From contig JAGWRO010000011.1 of assembly GCA_028876495.1 (NCBI GenBank), positions 1 through 64,000 on the forward strand: a DNA stretch of 64,000 nucleotides, read 5' to 3'. Positions 18,219 through 27,356 of the stretch are shown in pieces. Origin of the DNA: Bacteroidota bacterium. GTDB taxonomy: Bacteria; Bacteroidota; Bacteroidia; Chitinophagales; Chitinophagaceae. The notes beneath the pieces are model-generated. The model was not told the origin of the DNA. It saw only the letters and a list, made by a program, of their open reading frames with translations, and did not search any database. The position numbers were made by a program, and so were the translations under genes. How positions within the stretch are numbered: the first letter of the stretch is position 1; every line of letters starts with the position of its first letter.

Positions 18219-18259
18219 AGATTAATAGTAACTTCACATAAAATCGTTCACAGTGTGTA

Positions 18260-18501
18260 ATGCCAGCATTAATATTTACCATAACCGGATTTGTTGCCTG
18301 CTCAGCTATCATTATTTATAGCGGGGCGAGACTTTCAAAATATGGAGATATTATTACCAATCTTACAGGTATAGGCAAAGCATGGTTTGGCTTGATTTTA
18401 ATGTCTACAGTAACTTCCTGCCTGAGCTTTTTACAGGCGTTAGTTCCATTCTTATTGCGCTTTATACAATTTTAATGTTGGCAATTTACAAAATGACTTA
18501 A
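18260..18501 (+). pseudogene. Remnant of a sodium/calcium exchanger family gene
   Basis: The first about 54 codons read as the N-terminal alpha-1 region of a Na/Ca-exchanger-type antiporter ([34 protein letters not shown]). Near 18417 the reading shifts by one: the old frame gives [11 protein letters not shown] and stops at 18475, while the neighbouring frame restores the family sequence [11 protein letters not shown] and then a short hydrophobic end stopping at 18501. The expected roughly 300 further residues are absent, so the gene is both frameshifted and internally deleted. The remnant ends 8 bp before the Ca-ATPase start, so it may still serve as leader. Confidence 0.75.
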
Positions 18502-18509
18502 ATTCAATT

Positions 18510-21098
18510 ATGAAGTGGTACAGCCTAAACATATCAAAAGTTTTTGAACTATTAGATTCCGGCCCACAAGGGATTTCTTCTTCTGCTGCAGGAGAAAGAT
18601 TGGCCAAAACAGGGCCGAACCAGTTGCAGGAAGGAAAGAAAAAAAACATTGCCGGGATTTTATTATCGCAGTTTAAAGATGTAATGATCTTAATACTTTT
18701 TGCTGCAGCCATTATCTCCGGTTTTATCGGCGACATCACTGATACCATCGTTATTCTTGTTATCGTCGTATTAAACGGCATAATCGGTTTTATTCAGGAA
18801 TACCGTGCAGAAAAAGCAATGCTTGCTTTGAAAAAAATGTCTGTAGCCGATGCAAAAGTTTTTCGTGATGGAAAAATCCACTGGTTACCATCTACACAAT
18901 TAGTACCAGGCGATGTGGTGTTACTTGAAGCAGGAAATGCAGTGCCGGCTGATATCCGGATCAGTGAATCACAAAGCTTAAAAATTGAAGAAGCAGCCCT
19001 TACCGGGGAATCGAACGCCGTTGATAAAACTTCGTTAGAATTAAACAACGAAGATCTGCCTGTAGGTGACAGAAAAAATATCGCCTTTAAAGGGACCTAT
19101 GTAACCTATGGTCGCGGGAGAGGTGTGGTAATTGCAACAGGCATGCAAACTGAATTAGGGAGAATCGCCAAGATGTTGCAGGGAGAAGAAGTACTTACTC
19201 CTTTACAGCAACGAATGGCAGAATTTGGCAAAAAACTTTCTTTACTGGTATTGTTTCTTTGTATTGTATTTTTTGTCTCAGGCTGGTTGCGTGGTGAAGA
19301 CCTTATCAAAATGGCGCTGACAAGTATTTCGCTTGCAGTTGCCGCTATTCCTGAAGCTTTACCCGCTGTCATTACCATATCACTGGCGTTGGCAGCAAAA
19401 AGAATGATACGGTTTAACTGCCTGATCAGAAAATTGCCGGCTGTAGAAACACTTGGCTCTGTTACTTATATATGTACTGATAAAACCGGAACACTCACGA
19501 AAAATAAAATGTATGTGGAACAGGTTTTTGTAAACGGAAATATATATCAAATCAAAGATTTAAAACCTCTGCTGCACAATGAAAATGTTTCTTTGCTACT
19601 GCACGCATTTGCTTTGAACAATGACGTAATTCCCGATGGAAAAAGTTTTAAAGGTGATCCGACGGAAATTGCTTTGCAGGAAACTGCAGCAGCCGAAAAC
19701 ATCCTTTCTGATTCATGGCCACGCCTTTCTGAAATTGCTTTTGATGCAGGACGAAAACTCATGACCACTTTTCATCCTTATAAAGGCAAGGTGATTTCGT
19801 TTACAAAAGGCGCTCCGGATATTTTACTGCAAAAATGTAAAGAGGTTGATCTTACAGCCTTAGATGGGCAAGTAGACGAAATGGCTTCAAAAGGCTTGCG
19901 TGTATTAGGTTTTGCTTACCGGGTATGGGAAGAATTGCCTGATGAATCCGAAAGCGAATTAAATGAAAATGAATTACAATTTTTAGGGTTAACCGGAATG
20001 ATCGATCCGCCGCGTGAAGAAGTTTTTGCCTCTATTGCAGAATGCAAAACTGCAGGTATTGTGCCGGTAATGATTACGGGAGATCATCCTCTTACAGCAG
20101 AGACCATTGCCCGGCGCATAGGCATATTAAGCAGCAGCAATGATTTAATCATAACTGGTCGCGAGCTTGCAGCCTTAGACAATGAAACCTTTCTTGAAAA
20201 AATAGAAAAAATAAGAGTGTATGCAAGGGTATCGCCGGAGCAAAAATTGCAAATCGTAAAAACATTGCAGCAGAAAGGGCATTTTGTAGCCATGACCGGC
20301 GATGGAGTGAATGATGCCCCATCGCTTAAACGGGCCAACATTGGCATAGCGATGGGTATCACAGGGACAGACGTTTCGAAAGAAGCGGCACACATGATTC
20401 TGCTGGATGATAATTTTTCAACCATTGTAAAAGCAGTAAGGGAAGGAAGAAGAATTTACGATAACATTTTAAAATTCATTCGCTACCTGATGACGACCAA
20501 TTCAGGCGAACTGTGGACGTTATTGTTAGGCCCGTTGATGGGTTTGCCGATTGCACTTTTACCCATTCACATATTATGGATGAACCTTGTTTCTGACGGT
20601 TTGCCCGCGATCACTTTATCATTTGAGAAAGCAGAAAAAAATATAATGAACCGGCCACCCAGGTCACCACAGGAAAGTGTTTTTGCCAATGGAAGAGGTT
20701 TGCACATGATCTGGGTGGGCATCCTGATGGCAGGAATTGCATTAGCGGCACAAAGCTTTGCTATCAAAAATGGCTTACACTGGCAAACAATTGTTTTTAA
20801 TTTGCTTTGCATAAGCCAGATGGCTCACCTGTTGGCAATACGTTCGCAAAACCAGTCTTTGTTTACCATCGGTCTGTTTTCAAACAAGCCTCTGATCGGC
20901 GCTGTATTGCTCACCTTATTGTTACAGTTGGGGGTAACTTACACTCCTGCCCTTCAGCCTATATTTAAAACACAATCACTAAGTTTTTTTGAATTCCTTG
21001 GAGTGGGCGCCGCATCATCATTAGTGTTTTTTGGAGTAGAAATAGAAAAAGCAATTTCGAGAAAAAAAATGTCAAAAAAAACCAACAATGCTTTATAA
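18510..21098 (+). CDS. Ca2+-type P-type ATPase (P2A)
   Basis: 862 residues. An ATP-driven cation pump, probably exporting Ca2+ from the cytosol. Visible: A-domain LTGESNAV, TM4 motif AAIPEALPAVIT typical of SERCA-like pumps, phosphorylation site CTDKTGTLT with Asp324, the hinge MTGDGVNDAPSLKRANIGIAMG, and the TM6-type NLVSDGLPAITL with acidic ligand. N-terminal cation_ATPase_N domain at about 1-70. The chain ends in a basic tail (SRKKMSKKTNNAL). It follows the Na/Ca-exchanger remnant by 8 bp, so an exchanger-plus-pump calcium pair seems to have lost one partner. YitT follows 11 bp later. Cation specificity is inferred from motifs. Confidence 0.88.
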   Translation: MKWYSLNISKVFELLDSGPQGISSSAAGERLAKTGPNQLQEGKKKNIAGILLSQFKDVMILILFAAAIISGFIGDITDTIVILVIVVLNGIIGFIQEYRAEKAMLALKKMSVADAKVFRDGKIHWLPSTQLVPGDVVLLEAGNAVPADIRISESQSLKIEEAALTGESNAVDKTSLELNNEDLPVGDRKNIAFKGTYVTYGRGRGVVIATGMQTELGRIAKMLQGEEVLTPLQQRMAEFGKKLSLLVLFLCIVFFVSGWLRGEDLIKMALTSISLAVAAIPEALPAVITISLALAAKRMIRFNCLIRKLPAVETLGSVTYICTDKTGTLTKNKMYVEQVFVNGNIYQIKDLKPLLHNENVSLLLHAFALNNDVIPDGKSFKGDPTEIALQETAAAENILSDSWPRLSEIAFDAGRKLMTTFHPYKGKVISFTKGAPDILLQKCKEVDLTALDGQVDEMASKGLRVLGFAYRVWEELPDESESELNENELQFLGLTGMIDPPREEVFASIAECKTAGIVPVMITGDHPLTAETIARRIGILSSSNDLIITGRELAALDNETFLEKIEKIRVYARVSPEQKLQIVKTLQQKGHFVAMTGDGVNDAPSLKRANIGIAMGITGTDVSKEAAHMILLDDNFSTIVKAVREGRRIYDNILKFIRYLMTTNSGELWTLLLGPLMGLPIALLPIHILWMNLVSDGLPAITLSFEKAEKNIMNRPPRSPQESVFANGRGLHMIWVGILMAGIALAAQSFAIKNGLHWQTIVFNLLCISQMAHLLAIRSQNQSLFTIGLFSNKPLIGAVLLTLLLQLGVTYTPALQPIFKTQSLSFFEFLGVGAASSLVFFGVEIEKAISRKKMSKKTNNAL

Positions 21099-21109
21099 TA
21101 TAAATAAAA

Positions 21110-22072
21110 ATGAACAATATTCTGTCGCGTTTTGTTGTGCAAAAAATTCTCGGAATTGAAAAAAATGCTAAAGGTTCCAAATACGAACTGGGCAAATATT
21201 TCTTTACTATAAAAATTGGTATCAGGAGATTTTTCATCAACCTCTTTTTTATTGTTTGTGGTATTTTATCAGCGGGTTTCGGACTTAAAAGCTTCTTGCT
21301 TCCCAATAAATTTATCGATGGCGGCGCTACAGGAATCGCTTTATTAATTGCAGGGCTAACTAATTTCCAGCTTTCATTTTTATTGATCCTGATAAATATC
21401 CCCTTCATGTTTCTTGCGTTTAAAGTAATAGGTAAAGCCTTTGCCATTAAAACCTTACTCGCTATTGCAGGCCTGGCCATTTGCACCGCGGTAATTCATT
21501 ATCCCGAAGTAACCCATGATAAATTACTGGTAGCCGTTTTTGGCGGATTCTTTTTAGGAGCAGGTATCGGCTTTGCGGTAAGAGGTGGCGCAGTCATTGA
21601 TGGAACTGAAGTACTGGCTATTTTTTTAAGCAAAAAATTCAGGATTACCATTGGTGATGTAATACTGCTTTTTAATATCCTTATCTTTTCGGTAGTAGCA
21701 TACCTCCTTTCTGTTGAAACTGCTCTGTATTCTATTCTTACTTACCTCGCAGCCTCTAAAACCGTAGATTTTGTTATTGAAGGAATTGAAGAATACACAG
21801 GTGTAACTATTATTTCTCATAAAGCCGAAACCATCAGGTTGATGATCATTCAAAAAATCGGTCGTGGCGTAACCGTTTACCAGGGAAAAAGGGGCTTCGG
21901 AACCAAAGGCGAAAACAAAAGCAACATGGAAATAATTTACACAGTTATCACCAGGCTTGAAGTAAACAAACTTACCAGCGAAATTGAGAAAATCGATCCG
22001 GAAGCTTTTGTGGTAATGAGCAGCGTAAAAGATACGCGTGGAGGAATGATCAAAAAAAGGCCGCTTAAATAA
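21110..22072 (+). CDS. YitT family membrane protein (DUF161 + DUF2179)
   Basis: 320 residues. After a 40-residue polar N-terminus there are six hydrophobic segments with the YitT signatures SAGFGLKSFLLPNKFIDGGATGIALL and AVRGGAVIDGTEVLAIFLSKKF, then a cytosolic DUF2179 domain (YTGVTIISHKAETIRLMIIQKIGRGVTVYQGKRG). The transport or sensory function is unknown. It starts 11 bp after the Ca-ATPase and is very likely cotranscribed with it. Confidence 0.85.
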   Translation: MNNILSRFVVQKILGIEKNAKGSKYELGKYFFTIKIGIRRFFINLFFIVCGILSAGFGLKSFLLPNKFIDGGATGIALLIAGLTNFQLSFLLILINIPFMFLAFKVIGKAFAIKTLLAIAGLAICTAVIHYPEVTHDKLLVAVFGGFFLGAGIGFAVRGGAVIDGTEVLAIFLSKKFRITIGDVILLFNILIFSVVAYLLSVETALYSILTYLAASKTVDFVIEGIEEYTGVTIISHKAETIRLMIIQKIGRGVTVYQGKRGFGTKGENKSNMEIIYTVITRLEVNKLTSEIEKIDPEAFVVMSSVKDTRGGMIKKRPLK

Positions 22073-22144
22073 TTTCTACCTATTAAACTTATTATTTATA
22101 GTAAACAAAGGAATATCCCGAATTCTTATTTAGAGAACCTGTGC

Positions 22145-22209
22145 TGACCACTGTCATTAAAACTGCTGACAGCAGGCATTTGCAGAAAGCACTAGTTTTT
22201 CTTTCTTTG
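22145..22209 (+). promoter_or_regulatory. CRP/FNR-type operator pair and promoter of the BON gene
   Basis: TGACCACTGTCA (22145-22156) and TGACAGCAGGCA (22167-22178) are centred 22 bp apart. TTTCTTTG (22202-22209), one base off the -7 consensus, starts 29.5 bp after the proximal centre. Here the stronger palindrome is the distal one, and the ATG (22249) is 70 bp away, longer than elsewhere. Confidence 0.6.
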
Positions 22210-22248
22210 AGATGAAAAAATCTCCAAAAAAATCAAAAACTTATAATC

Positions 22249-22923
22249 ATGAAAACAGATATTGAAATTCAGAAAGATGTGATGGAGCAACTAAAATGGG
22301 AACCGTTTCTGGATGCTTCAGAAATTGGCGTAGCTGTTAAAAACGGAATTGTAACACTTGCCGGAATAGTAGATTCATATTCGAAAAAGATATTGGCAGA
22401 GAAAGTGGCAAAAAAAATTGCAGGTGTAAGGGCAATCGCTTTAGATATACAGGTTGGCCTTTCTCCTGCGTATAGAAAAACAGACGCTGAAGTTGCAGAG
22501 GCAGTTGTCAATGCTTTAAAATGGCATACCATGATACCTGATCAAAAAATTACAGTAAGCGTTGAAAACGGAAGTGTAAAACTGGAAGGTGAGGTAGATT
22601 GGGATTATCAGCGCAAGCAGGCATTAAAAGCTGTTCAGGATTTGATCGGTGTACGTTCTGTAACCAACCTTTTAAAAGTAAAAGACAGAGTAACCTCAAC
22701 CGATATTCAAAAAGCAATTACATCTGCTTTTCAAAGAAGTGCAAGCATTGATGCTGATAAAATAAAAATAGAGGTTCAGGGAAGCAAGGTAACAATTTTG
22801 GGATCCGTTCGGTCATTGCCTGAAAAAGAAGATGCAGAAAATGCGGTTTGGTTTGCCAAAGGGGTTACCAGCGTGGATAACAAACTAAAAATAGAAGAAC
22901 CGGAATATTCTTTTGAAGATTAA
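22249..22923 (+). CDS. Triple BON-domain protein (OsmY-like)
   Basis: 224 residues with three consecutive BON domains (about 2-70, 75-143 and 148-217), each with the hydrophobic-Gly core (VKNGIVTLAGIVDSYSKK; VENGSVKLEGEVDWDYQRKQA; VQGSKVTILGSVRSLPEKEDA). No signal peptide is visible, unlike periplasmic OsmY, so it is probably cytoplasmic, or exported by an unknown route. BON proteins are thought to bind phospholipid or membranes and are commonly osmotic or stationary-phase stress proteins. Monocistronic, with its own operators. Confidence 0.87.
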   Translation: MKTDIEIQKDVMEQLKWEPFLDASEIGVAVKNGIVTLAGIVDSYSKKILAEKVAKKIAGVRAIALDIQVGLSPAYRKTDAEVAEAVVNALKWHTMIPDQKITVSVENGSVKLEGEVDWDYQRKQALKAVQDLIGVRSVTNLLKVKDRVTSTDIQKAITSAFQRSASIDADKIKIEVQGSKVTILGSVRSLPEKEDAENAVWFAKGVTSVDNKLKIEEPEYSFED

Positions 22924-23052
22924 AAATTTGAACTTCACCTCCAGAAGAAAATCGTAAAATGAAATAATCCATTTCTTTATGGAGTAATATTAAAATAACT
23001 GGTTACAAATGAAATTAGTGTGGTTATTTTTATAAATTTTAGAAAATAATTT

Positions 23053-23424
23053 ATGAACACAATTCTGGTGGTAGAAGACAATGAAATGATGCGTGAAAAC
23101 ACTACGGAAATACTTGAACTTTCCCTTTACCATGTGCTGTCTGCAGAAAATTGCTGCAGGGGAATTGAACTGGCAGAAAAGGATCATCCTGATCTCATCA
23201 TTTGTGATGTAACGATGAAGGAAATTGACGGGGGCTGTTCATTCGAAAAGTTAAATAACACAGCAAAAGCAAATAAAATTCCTGTCATTGTTCTAACCAC
23301 AGGCAAAGAAAAATTTGAAATAACCAGCCCCGTTTCAAGCACACATGATGGGGCCTTAAATAAACCTTATCACGGCGAGGAATTATTAAAAATGGTTGCA
23401 GTATTCTTACCATCGCTTTTGTAA
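23053..23424 (+). CDS. Orphan single-domain response regulator
   Basis: 123 residues, a CheY-like receiver only. Acidic pocket E8 and D9 (VVEDNE), phospho-acceptor D52 (IICDVTM), the switch Thr in VLTTG (82-83) and K104 (LNKPY) are all present, so it can probably be phosphorylated. The segment between about 85 and 100 (KEKFEITSPVSSTHDG) is unusual where receivers normally have alpha-4 with AxxxGA. There is no output domain and no kinase nearby; it may relay or sequester phosphate. No clear island operator lies in front, although a -7-like TAAATTTT is at 23033. Confidence 0.82.
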   Translation: MNTILVVEDNEMMRENTTEILELSLYHVLSAENCCRGIELAEKDHPDLIICDVTMKEIDGGCSFEKLNNTAKANKIPVIVLTTGKEKFEITSPVSSTHDGALNKPYHGEELLKMVAVFLPSLL

Positions 23425-23498
23425 GTTGTTAAAAAAGGAGTTGAAATTGAATCTGCTTTCCAATCGGTAGATCAGGGCATAATTTTTGTTTGATATAA

Positions 23499-23564
23499 TA
23501 ACCACTGTCAGTATTTTAACTAATATATATCAGTGGTATTATTTGAACGAATAGTTTAACTTTA
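23499..23564 (+). promoter_or_regulatory. CRP/FNR-type operator pair and promoter of hsp20
   Basis: TAACCACTGTCA (23499-23510) and TAATATATATCA (23521-23532), each one base off the palindrome consensus, are centred 22 bp apart. The -7 box TAACTTTA starts at 23557, 30.5 bp from the proximal centre. The ATG is at 23582, 49 bp past the proximal site. Confidence 0.55.
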
Positions 23565-23581
23565 ACAAAAAATAACCCGCC

Positions 23582-24028
23582 ATGAAACAGTTATCACCCA
23601 GAGAACCGGACTGTTCCATTTACCCGGGGGAATATGTTCCTTTTCTAAATGAAAAAGAAGTAAAAGAAGCAATCAACCGTACCGATAAAAGAGACATTAT
23701 TCAGCCTGCGGTGAATATTACAGAACAACCTGACGCATATAAAATAGAAGTAGTAATACCAGGCGTAAAACGAGATGAACTATTGATATGCGCCAATGGG
23801 AACATTTTATCGATTTGTGCGATTAATAAGGAAAAAGTAAATTCTACTCTAAGGAATTTGCAGGTGCATGAGTTTAGCTATAAATGGTTCGACAGGCATA
23901 TTTTTATACCCGAAGATGCGGATACCACCTTTATAAGCGCGGAATATAAATCCGGCATACTTACATTGCTGCTTCCCAAAGCAAGCAGGCCCATCAATAA
24001 TCCGCATACTCGAATCATTGTTTATTAA
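23582..24028 (+). CDS. Small heat-shock protein (Hsp20/alpha-crystallin)
   Basis: 148 residues, an ATP-independent holdase. The alpha-crystallin domain covers about 40-137, opening with PAVNITEQPDAYKIEVVIPGVKRDEL and closing with AEYKSGILTLLLPK, the canonical end motif. The C-terminal HTRIIVY provides an I-x-V-like tail for oligomer contacts. Its last 14 bp overlap the 3' end of the convergent mgtA gene. Two FNR-like half-perfect sites precede it, placing it with the Usp, BON and YciF genes. Confidence 0.9.
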   Translation: MKQLSPREPDCSIYPGEYVPFLNEKEVKEAINRTDKRDIIQPAVNITEQPDAYKIEVVIPGVKRDELLICANGNILSICAINKEKVNSTLRNLQVHEFSYKWFDRHIFIPEDADTTFISAEYKSGILTLLLPKASRPINNPHTRIIVY

Positions 24029-26543
24029 ATCTACTATAGATAAATCTTTTTACCCATTCAGCAGTAAACAAATAAATAATCACGATTCCTATTATGTACA
24101 ATAATACATGCCCCGGTAGTTTTTCAAAACCAGCCAATTTGGAAAACGGCAAATAAGGCAACGCCCATCCTGCGGCAAGGCAAAGCGATACACTGATCAC
24201 CAAATTCTTTGAAGGCCTGCTTTCTTTAAAAGGAACGTGCCAGGTACGGATAACGAATACTACCAGTATTTGTGTAGCCAATGATTCTAAAAACCATCCC
24301 GTGCGAAATTGCGCCTGGCTAACATTAAAAAATTGATACAACACAAAAAAAGTAAGTAAGTCAAATACAGAACTGGTAATACCGAAAATGAGCATGTAAC
24401 TATAAATCATCTTAAGGTTCCAACGCTGCGGTTTCTGGATATAAGATTTATCTACATTATCTCCCGGAATGGTAACCTGTGAGGTATCATACAAAAAATT
24501 ATTAATCAGTATCTGAACGGGTAACATGGGCAGAAAAGGAAGAAATATAGTAGCAGCCGCCACAGAAAACATATTTCCGAAGTTGGAACTTAATCCCATC
24601 AAAATATATTTCATCGTGTTGCCAAAAGTCTTACGGCCTTCAAGAATTCCTTCTTTCAATACCATCAAATCTTTTTGTGTGAGAATAATATCAGCAGCTT
24701 CTTTAGTAACATCTGTTGCACTATTTACAGAGATACCCACGTCAGCGGTTTTTAAAGAAGGCGCATCATTAATGCCATCGCCCATATAACCCACCACACC
24801 ATAATACGCTTTAAGCGCAAGGATCACACGGTTTTTTTGTTCCGGTGAAAACCTGGTAAAAATGGTAGTGCGCTTCACTCTTTGCCTCAATGCATCATCT
24901 GAAAGCCCGGGCATTTCATGTCCGTGCAGAATGCCTTTTACAGGCAGCCCGATTTCTTTACAAACTTTTTGCGTTACCAAATGATTATCCCCGGTAATGA
25001 TCTTTACAGCAACCCCTATTTTTTTTAATGCCGCAATCACTTCACCGGCATCTTCTTTTGGAGGATCAAAAAAAGCAATAAAGCCTTGAAAAATCATTTC
25101 AGCTTCATCTTCTTTTGTAAAAACTTCGTCTACGCCTGTCTGTTTGGTAGCAACTGCCAATACACGAAACCCTTCCATGCTAAGGCTCTCATAATTTTTT
25201 CCGGCAATATTTTTATCCTCTTCATTCATTGAGCAGGCTTTAAATATTTCCTCGGGAGCGCCTTTACAAATAAGGATATTTTTGTCGTGGAAAGTAACTA
25301 CAACGCTCATCCTCTTGCGTGAAAAGTCAAATGGGATCTCATCTTTCTTTTTATAGCCGCTAATATCTACTTTTCGAAAAGAGACTACCGCATCATCGAG
25401 CGGATTTTTTATACCGGTTTGATAAAAACTATTTAAATAAGCAAGCAGCAATACATTTTCAGAATCCTTTCCCTCTTTATCAACATATTTAATCAAATGA
25501 ATAACATCTTCAGTGATGGTGCCTGTTTTATCTGTGCACAAAACTTCCATGCTTCCAAAATCAGGAATAGTCGACAACTTTTTTACAATTACTCCTTTTT
25601 TCGCCATATGCGATGATCCCCGGGCCATGGTAACTGCCATAATCATTGGTAGAAGTTCCGGCGTTAAGCCTACGGCTACCGCAAGCGAAAATATAAATGA
25701 TTCCAATAAATCCCTTTTCAGTATGGCATTAATCAAAAAAATAAAAAGCACCAAAACGATGGTTACTTTCATAATAAGGTAACCAAAATCTTTGATGCCT
25801 TTACTAAACTCATTCTCAATACCAGGCACTGCCAACTTTTGAGCAATCTTACCAAACTCAGTACCTGCACCGGTTCTAACCACTATTGCTTTGCCGGTAC
25901 CACTAATAACGCTGGAGCCCATAAACACTGTATTGGTAAAATCTACCAGGTTTTGGTTATCGCCTGTAACGGCTTCGCTGTTTTTTTCCGAGGGAAACGA
26001 TTCGCCTGTTAGTGACGACTGATTTACAAAAAAGTCTTTGGCATAAAGTATACGTGCATCTGCCGGAACTATTTTGCCGGCATTCAATAAAATAATATCT
26101 CCGATCGCCAATTCTTCATGAAAGATTTCTTCTTCATGATTGTTGCGAATAATCGTCGCCTTATTTTTTACACTTTCTTTCAGCCGTTCTGCCGCATTCC
26201 GTGCGTCTCTTTCCTGGTAAAAGTCTATGGCAACACTTGCAAGAATAATAAAAAGAATGATCGAGGCGTTAATCGTTTCCCCCAAAGAAAAGGAAATCAG
26301 TGTTGCCGTAATAAGTATCAAAATCAAAGGGTTTTTGAATTGCCGCAACAATTCAAACAATGAATTTTTTCTTTTTGCAGTGGGAAGTGCGTTCTCTCCA
26401 AATTGTTTTATTCGTTTTTCAGCTTCTTCATTTGTAAGTCCTGACGCTTCATTACTCTCCAATTTCTCAACCACTTCTTTTACACTTAATGCGGAAATAT
26501 AACCGGGTAAAAAATTGGTATCAGTCATTGGATGAAGAATCAA
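24015..26543 (-). CDS. mgtA: Magnesium-translocating P-type ATPase (MgtA, P3B)
   Basis: 842 residues. Imports Mg2+ across the inner membrane using ATP. Visible: an N-terminal cation_ATPase_N domain, SSLTGESFPSEK in the A-domain, the P3B-type TM4 VGLTPELLPMIMAVTMARGS, the phosphorylation site CTDKTGTITED (Asp338 from this start), MGDGINDAPSLKTADVGISV and INNFLYDTSQVTIPGDNVD, which is diagnostic of MgtA/B. The second Met (MTDTNF, 26528) is an equally good start. Its 3' end overlaps hsp20 by 14 bp in convergent orientation, so transcription of one may affect the other. No island-type operator was found upstream, and no Mg riboswitch was seen. Confidence 0.93.
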   Translation of the reverse strand: MILHPMTDTNFLPGYISALSVKEVVEKLESNEASGLTNEEAEKRIKQFGENALPTAKRKNSLFELLRQFKNPLILILITATLISFSLGETINASIILFIILASVAIDFYQERDARNAAERLKESVKNKATIIRNNHEEEIFHEELAIGDIILLNAGKIVPADARILYAKDFFVNQSSLTGESFPSEKNSEAVTGDNQNLVDFTNTVFMGSSVISGTGKAIVVRTGAGTEFGKIAQKLAVPGIENEFSKGIKDFGYLIMKVTIVLVLFIFLINAILKRDLLESFIFSLAVAVGLTPELLPMIMAVTMARGSSHMAKKGVIVKKLSTIPDFGSMEVLCTDKTGTITEDVIHLIKYVDKEGKDSENVLLLAYLNSFYQTGIKNPLDDAVVSFRKVDISGYKKKDEIPFDFSRKRMSVVVTFHDKNILICKGAPEEIFKACSMNEEDKNIAGKNYESLSMEGFRVLAVATKQTGVDEVFTKEDEAEMIFQGFIAFFDPPKEDAGEVIAALKKIGVAVKIITGDNHLVTQKVCKEIGLPVKGILHGHEMPGLSDDALRQRVKRTTIFTRFSPEQKNRVILALKAYYGVVGYMGDGINDAPSLKTADVGISVNSATDVTKEAADIILTQKDLMVLKEGILEGRKTFGNTMKYILMGLSSNFGNMFSVAAATIFLPFLPMLPVQILINNFLYDTSQVTIPGDNVDKSYIQKPQRWNLKMIYSYMLIFGITSSVFDLLTFFVLYQFFNVSQAQFRTGWFLESLATQILVVFVIRTWHVPFKESRPSKNLVISVSLCLAAGWALPYLPFSKLAGFEKLPGHVLLYIIGIVIIYLFTAEWVKRFIYSRFNKQ

Positions 26544-26632
26544 ATTACATACTTAGAAGAATGAAATTACATACTTATTTACAATAAAGGGCGCTACACT
26601 GATGTTGAGCACATTTCAAATTGTCGCCGGTT

Positions 26633-26678
26633 AGAGACACCAACCTGGCAGACCGCCGTGGGCGGTGTCCAAATCTCT
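26633..26678. repeat. Imperfect inverted repeat, REP-like
   Basis: GAGACACC and ACCGCC on the left mirror GGCGGTGTC and CTCTC on the right, giving a GC-rich hairpin in an AT-rich 276-bp gap upstream of mgtA. It lacks a T tract on either strand and is therefore not a normal terminator. Confidence 0.5.
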
Positions 26679-26819
26679 CACAAGCATCATGACCATGCTA
26701 CAATTATATATAACACCAGGTGTAACCAAATGAAAATAAATTTTTTAATTTTTACAAGGTGTATACTGCTTTTGTTGCGCGGCCTGAACAGGAGGAATTT
26801 GAAATGCACCCCTTTTCTT

Positions 26820-27302
26820 TTACGATTTATTAAACCGCTGTACTTCTTCAAGCTCGCTGTTTTCAACACGTGCAATCACATAATTATTCATTCCTTCCAG
26901 ATTTACCACCCAAATATCCCTGCCTTCTTCCACTACACGGAATACGCGTATGATCTTATGGTCCGGATAGGCATCTTCTACTATCTGACGATGTTGATCA
27001 GGTAAATTTTCTGCATAGCCAAAGCTTACATCATATTTCATCCAACCATTTTTCTTAAAGAGTGAGTTATGCTCCATATCGTTTTCAATAAACTTTACCA
27101 GGTAATCTTTGTCAAACTTGTACCAATTGACATTGATGGCATCCGGAAAGGCTTTAAAAAAAGCATCATTCAACTCATTGCTGACTTGAGTAGTAGACGT
27201 CACCGTAATTGTTGGCAATGAAACAATCGAATCTTTTTGTGCCATTAACCAACTATTACTAAATAGTAAAACAGCTATTATAAACACGAATTTCTTTTTC
27301 AT
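26820..27302 (-). CDS. Secreted PepSY-like (DUF2874-type) small protein
   Basis: 160 residues with a clear signal peptide (MKKKFVFIIAVLLFSNSWLMAQ). The mature part contains ELNDAFFKAFPDAINVNWYKFDKDYLVKFIEN, the W-x3-D-x2-Y-x-V/K-F pattern of the periplasmic PepSY-like family abundant in Bacteroidota. The function of these proteins is not known; binding of ligands or inhibition of enzymes has been proposed. It is monocistronic and minus strand, with an operator pair upstream like the stress genes. Confidence 0.68.
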   Translation of the reverse strand: MKKKFVFIIAVLLFSNSWLMAQKDSIVSLPTITVTSTTQVSNELNDAFFKAFPDAINVNWYKFDKDYLVKFIENDMEHNSLFKKNGWMKYDVSFGYAENLPDQHRQIVEDAYPDHKIIRVFRVVEEGRDIWVVNLEGMNNYVIARVENSELEEVQRFNKS

Positions 27303-27356
27303 AATAAAAAATTTAATAGTTAAGAAAATAATATCCCTTTCTTTAAAAAGATTTAA

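Noticed and set aside
22996-23040. Paired operator upstream of the orphan response regulator
   Set aside because: Only TAAC-like half sites are present, with poor symmetry; spacing to the -7-like box fits only loosely.
26687-27005. Plus-strand frames opposite the PepSY-like gene
   Set aside because: No family sequence; the minus-strand frame has a signal peptide and its own operator.
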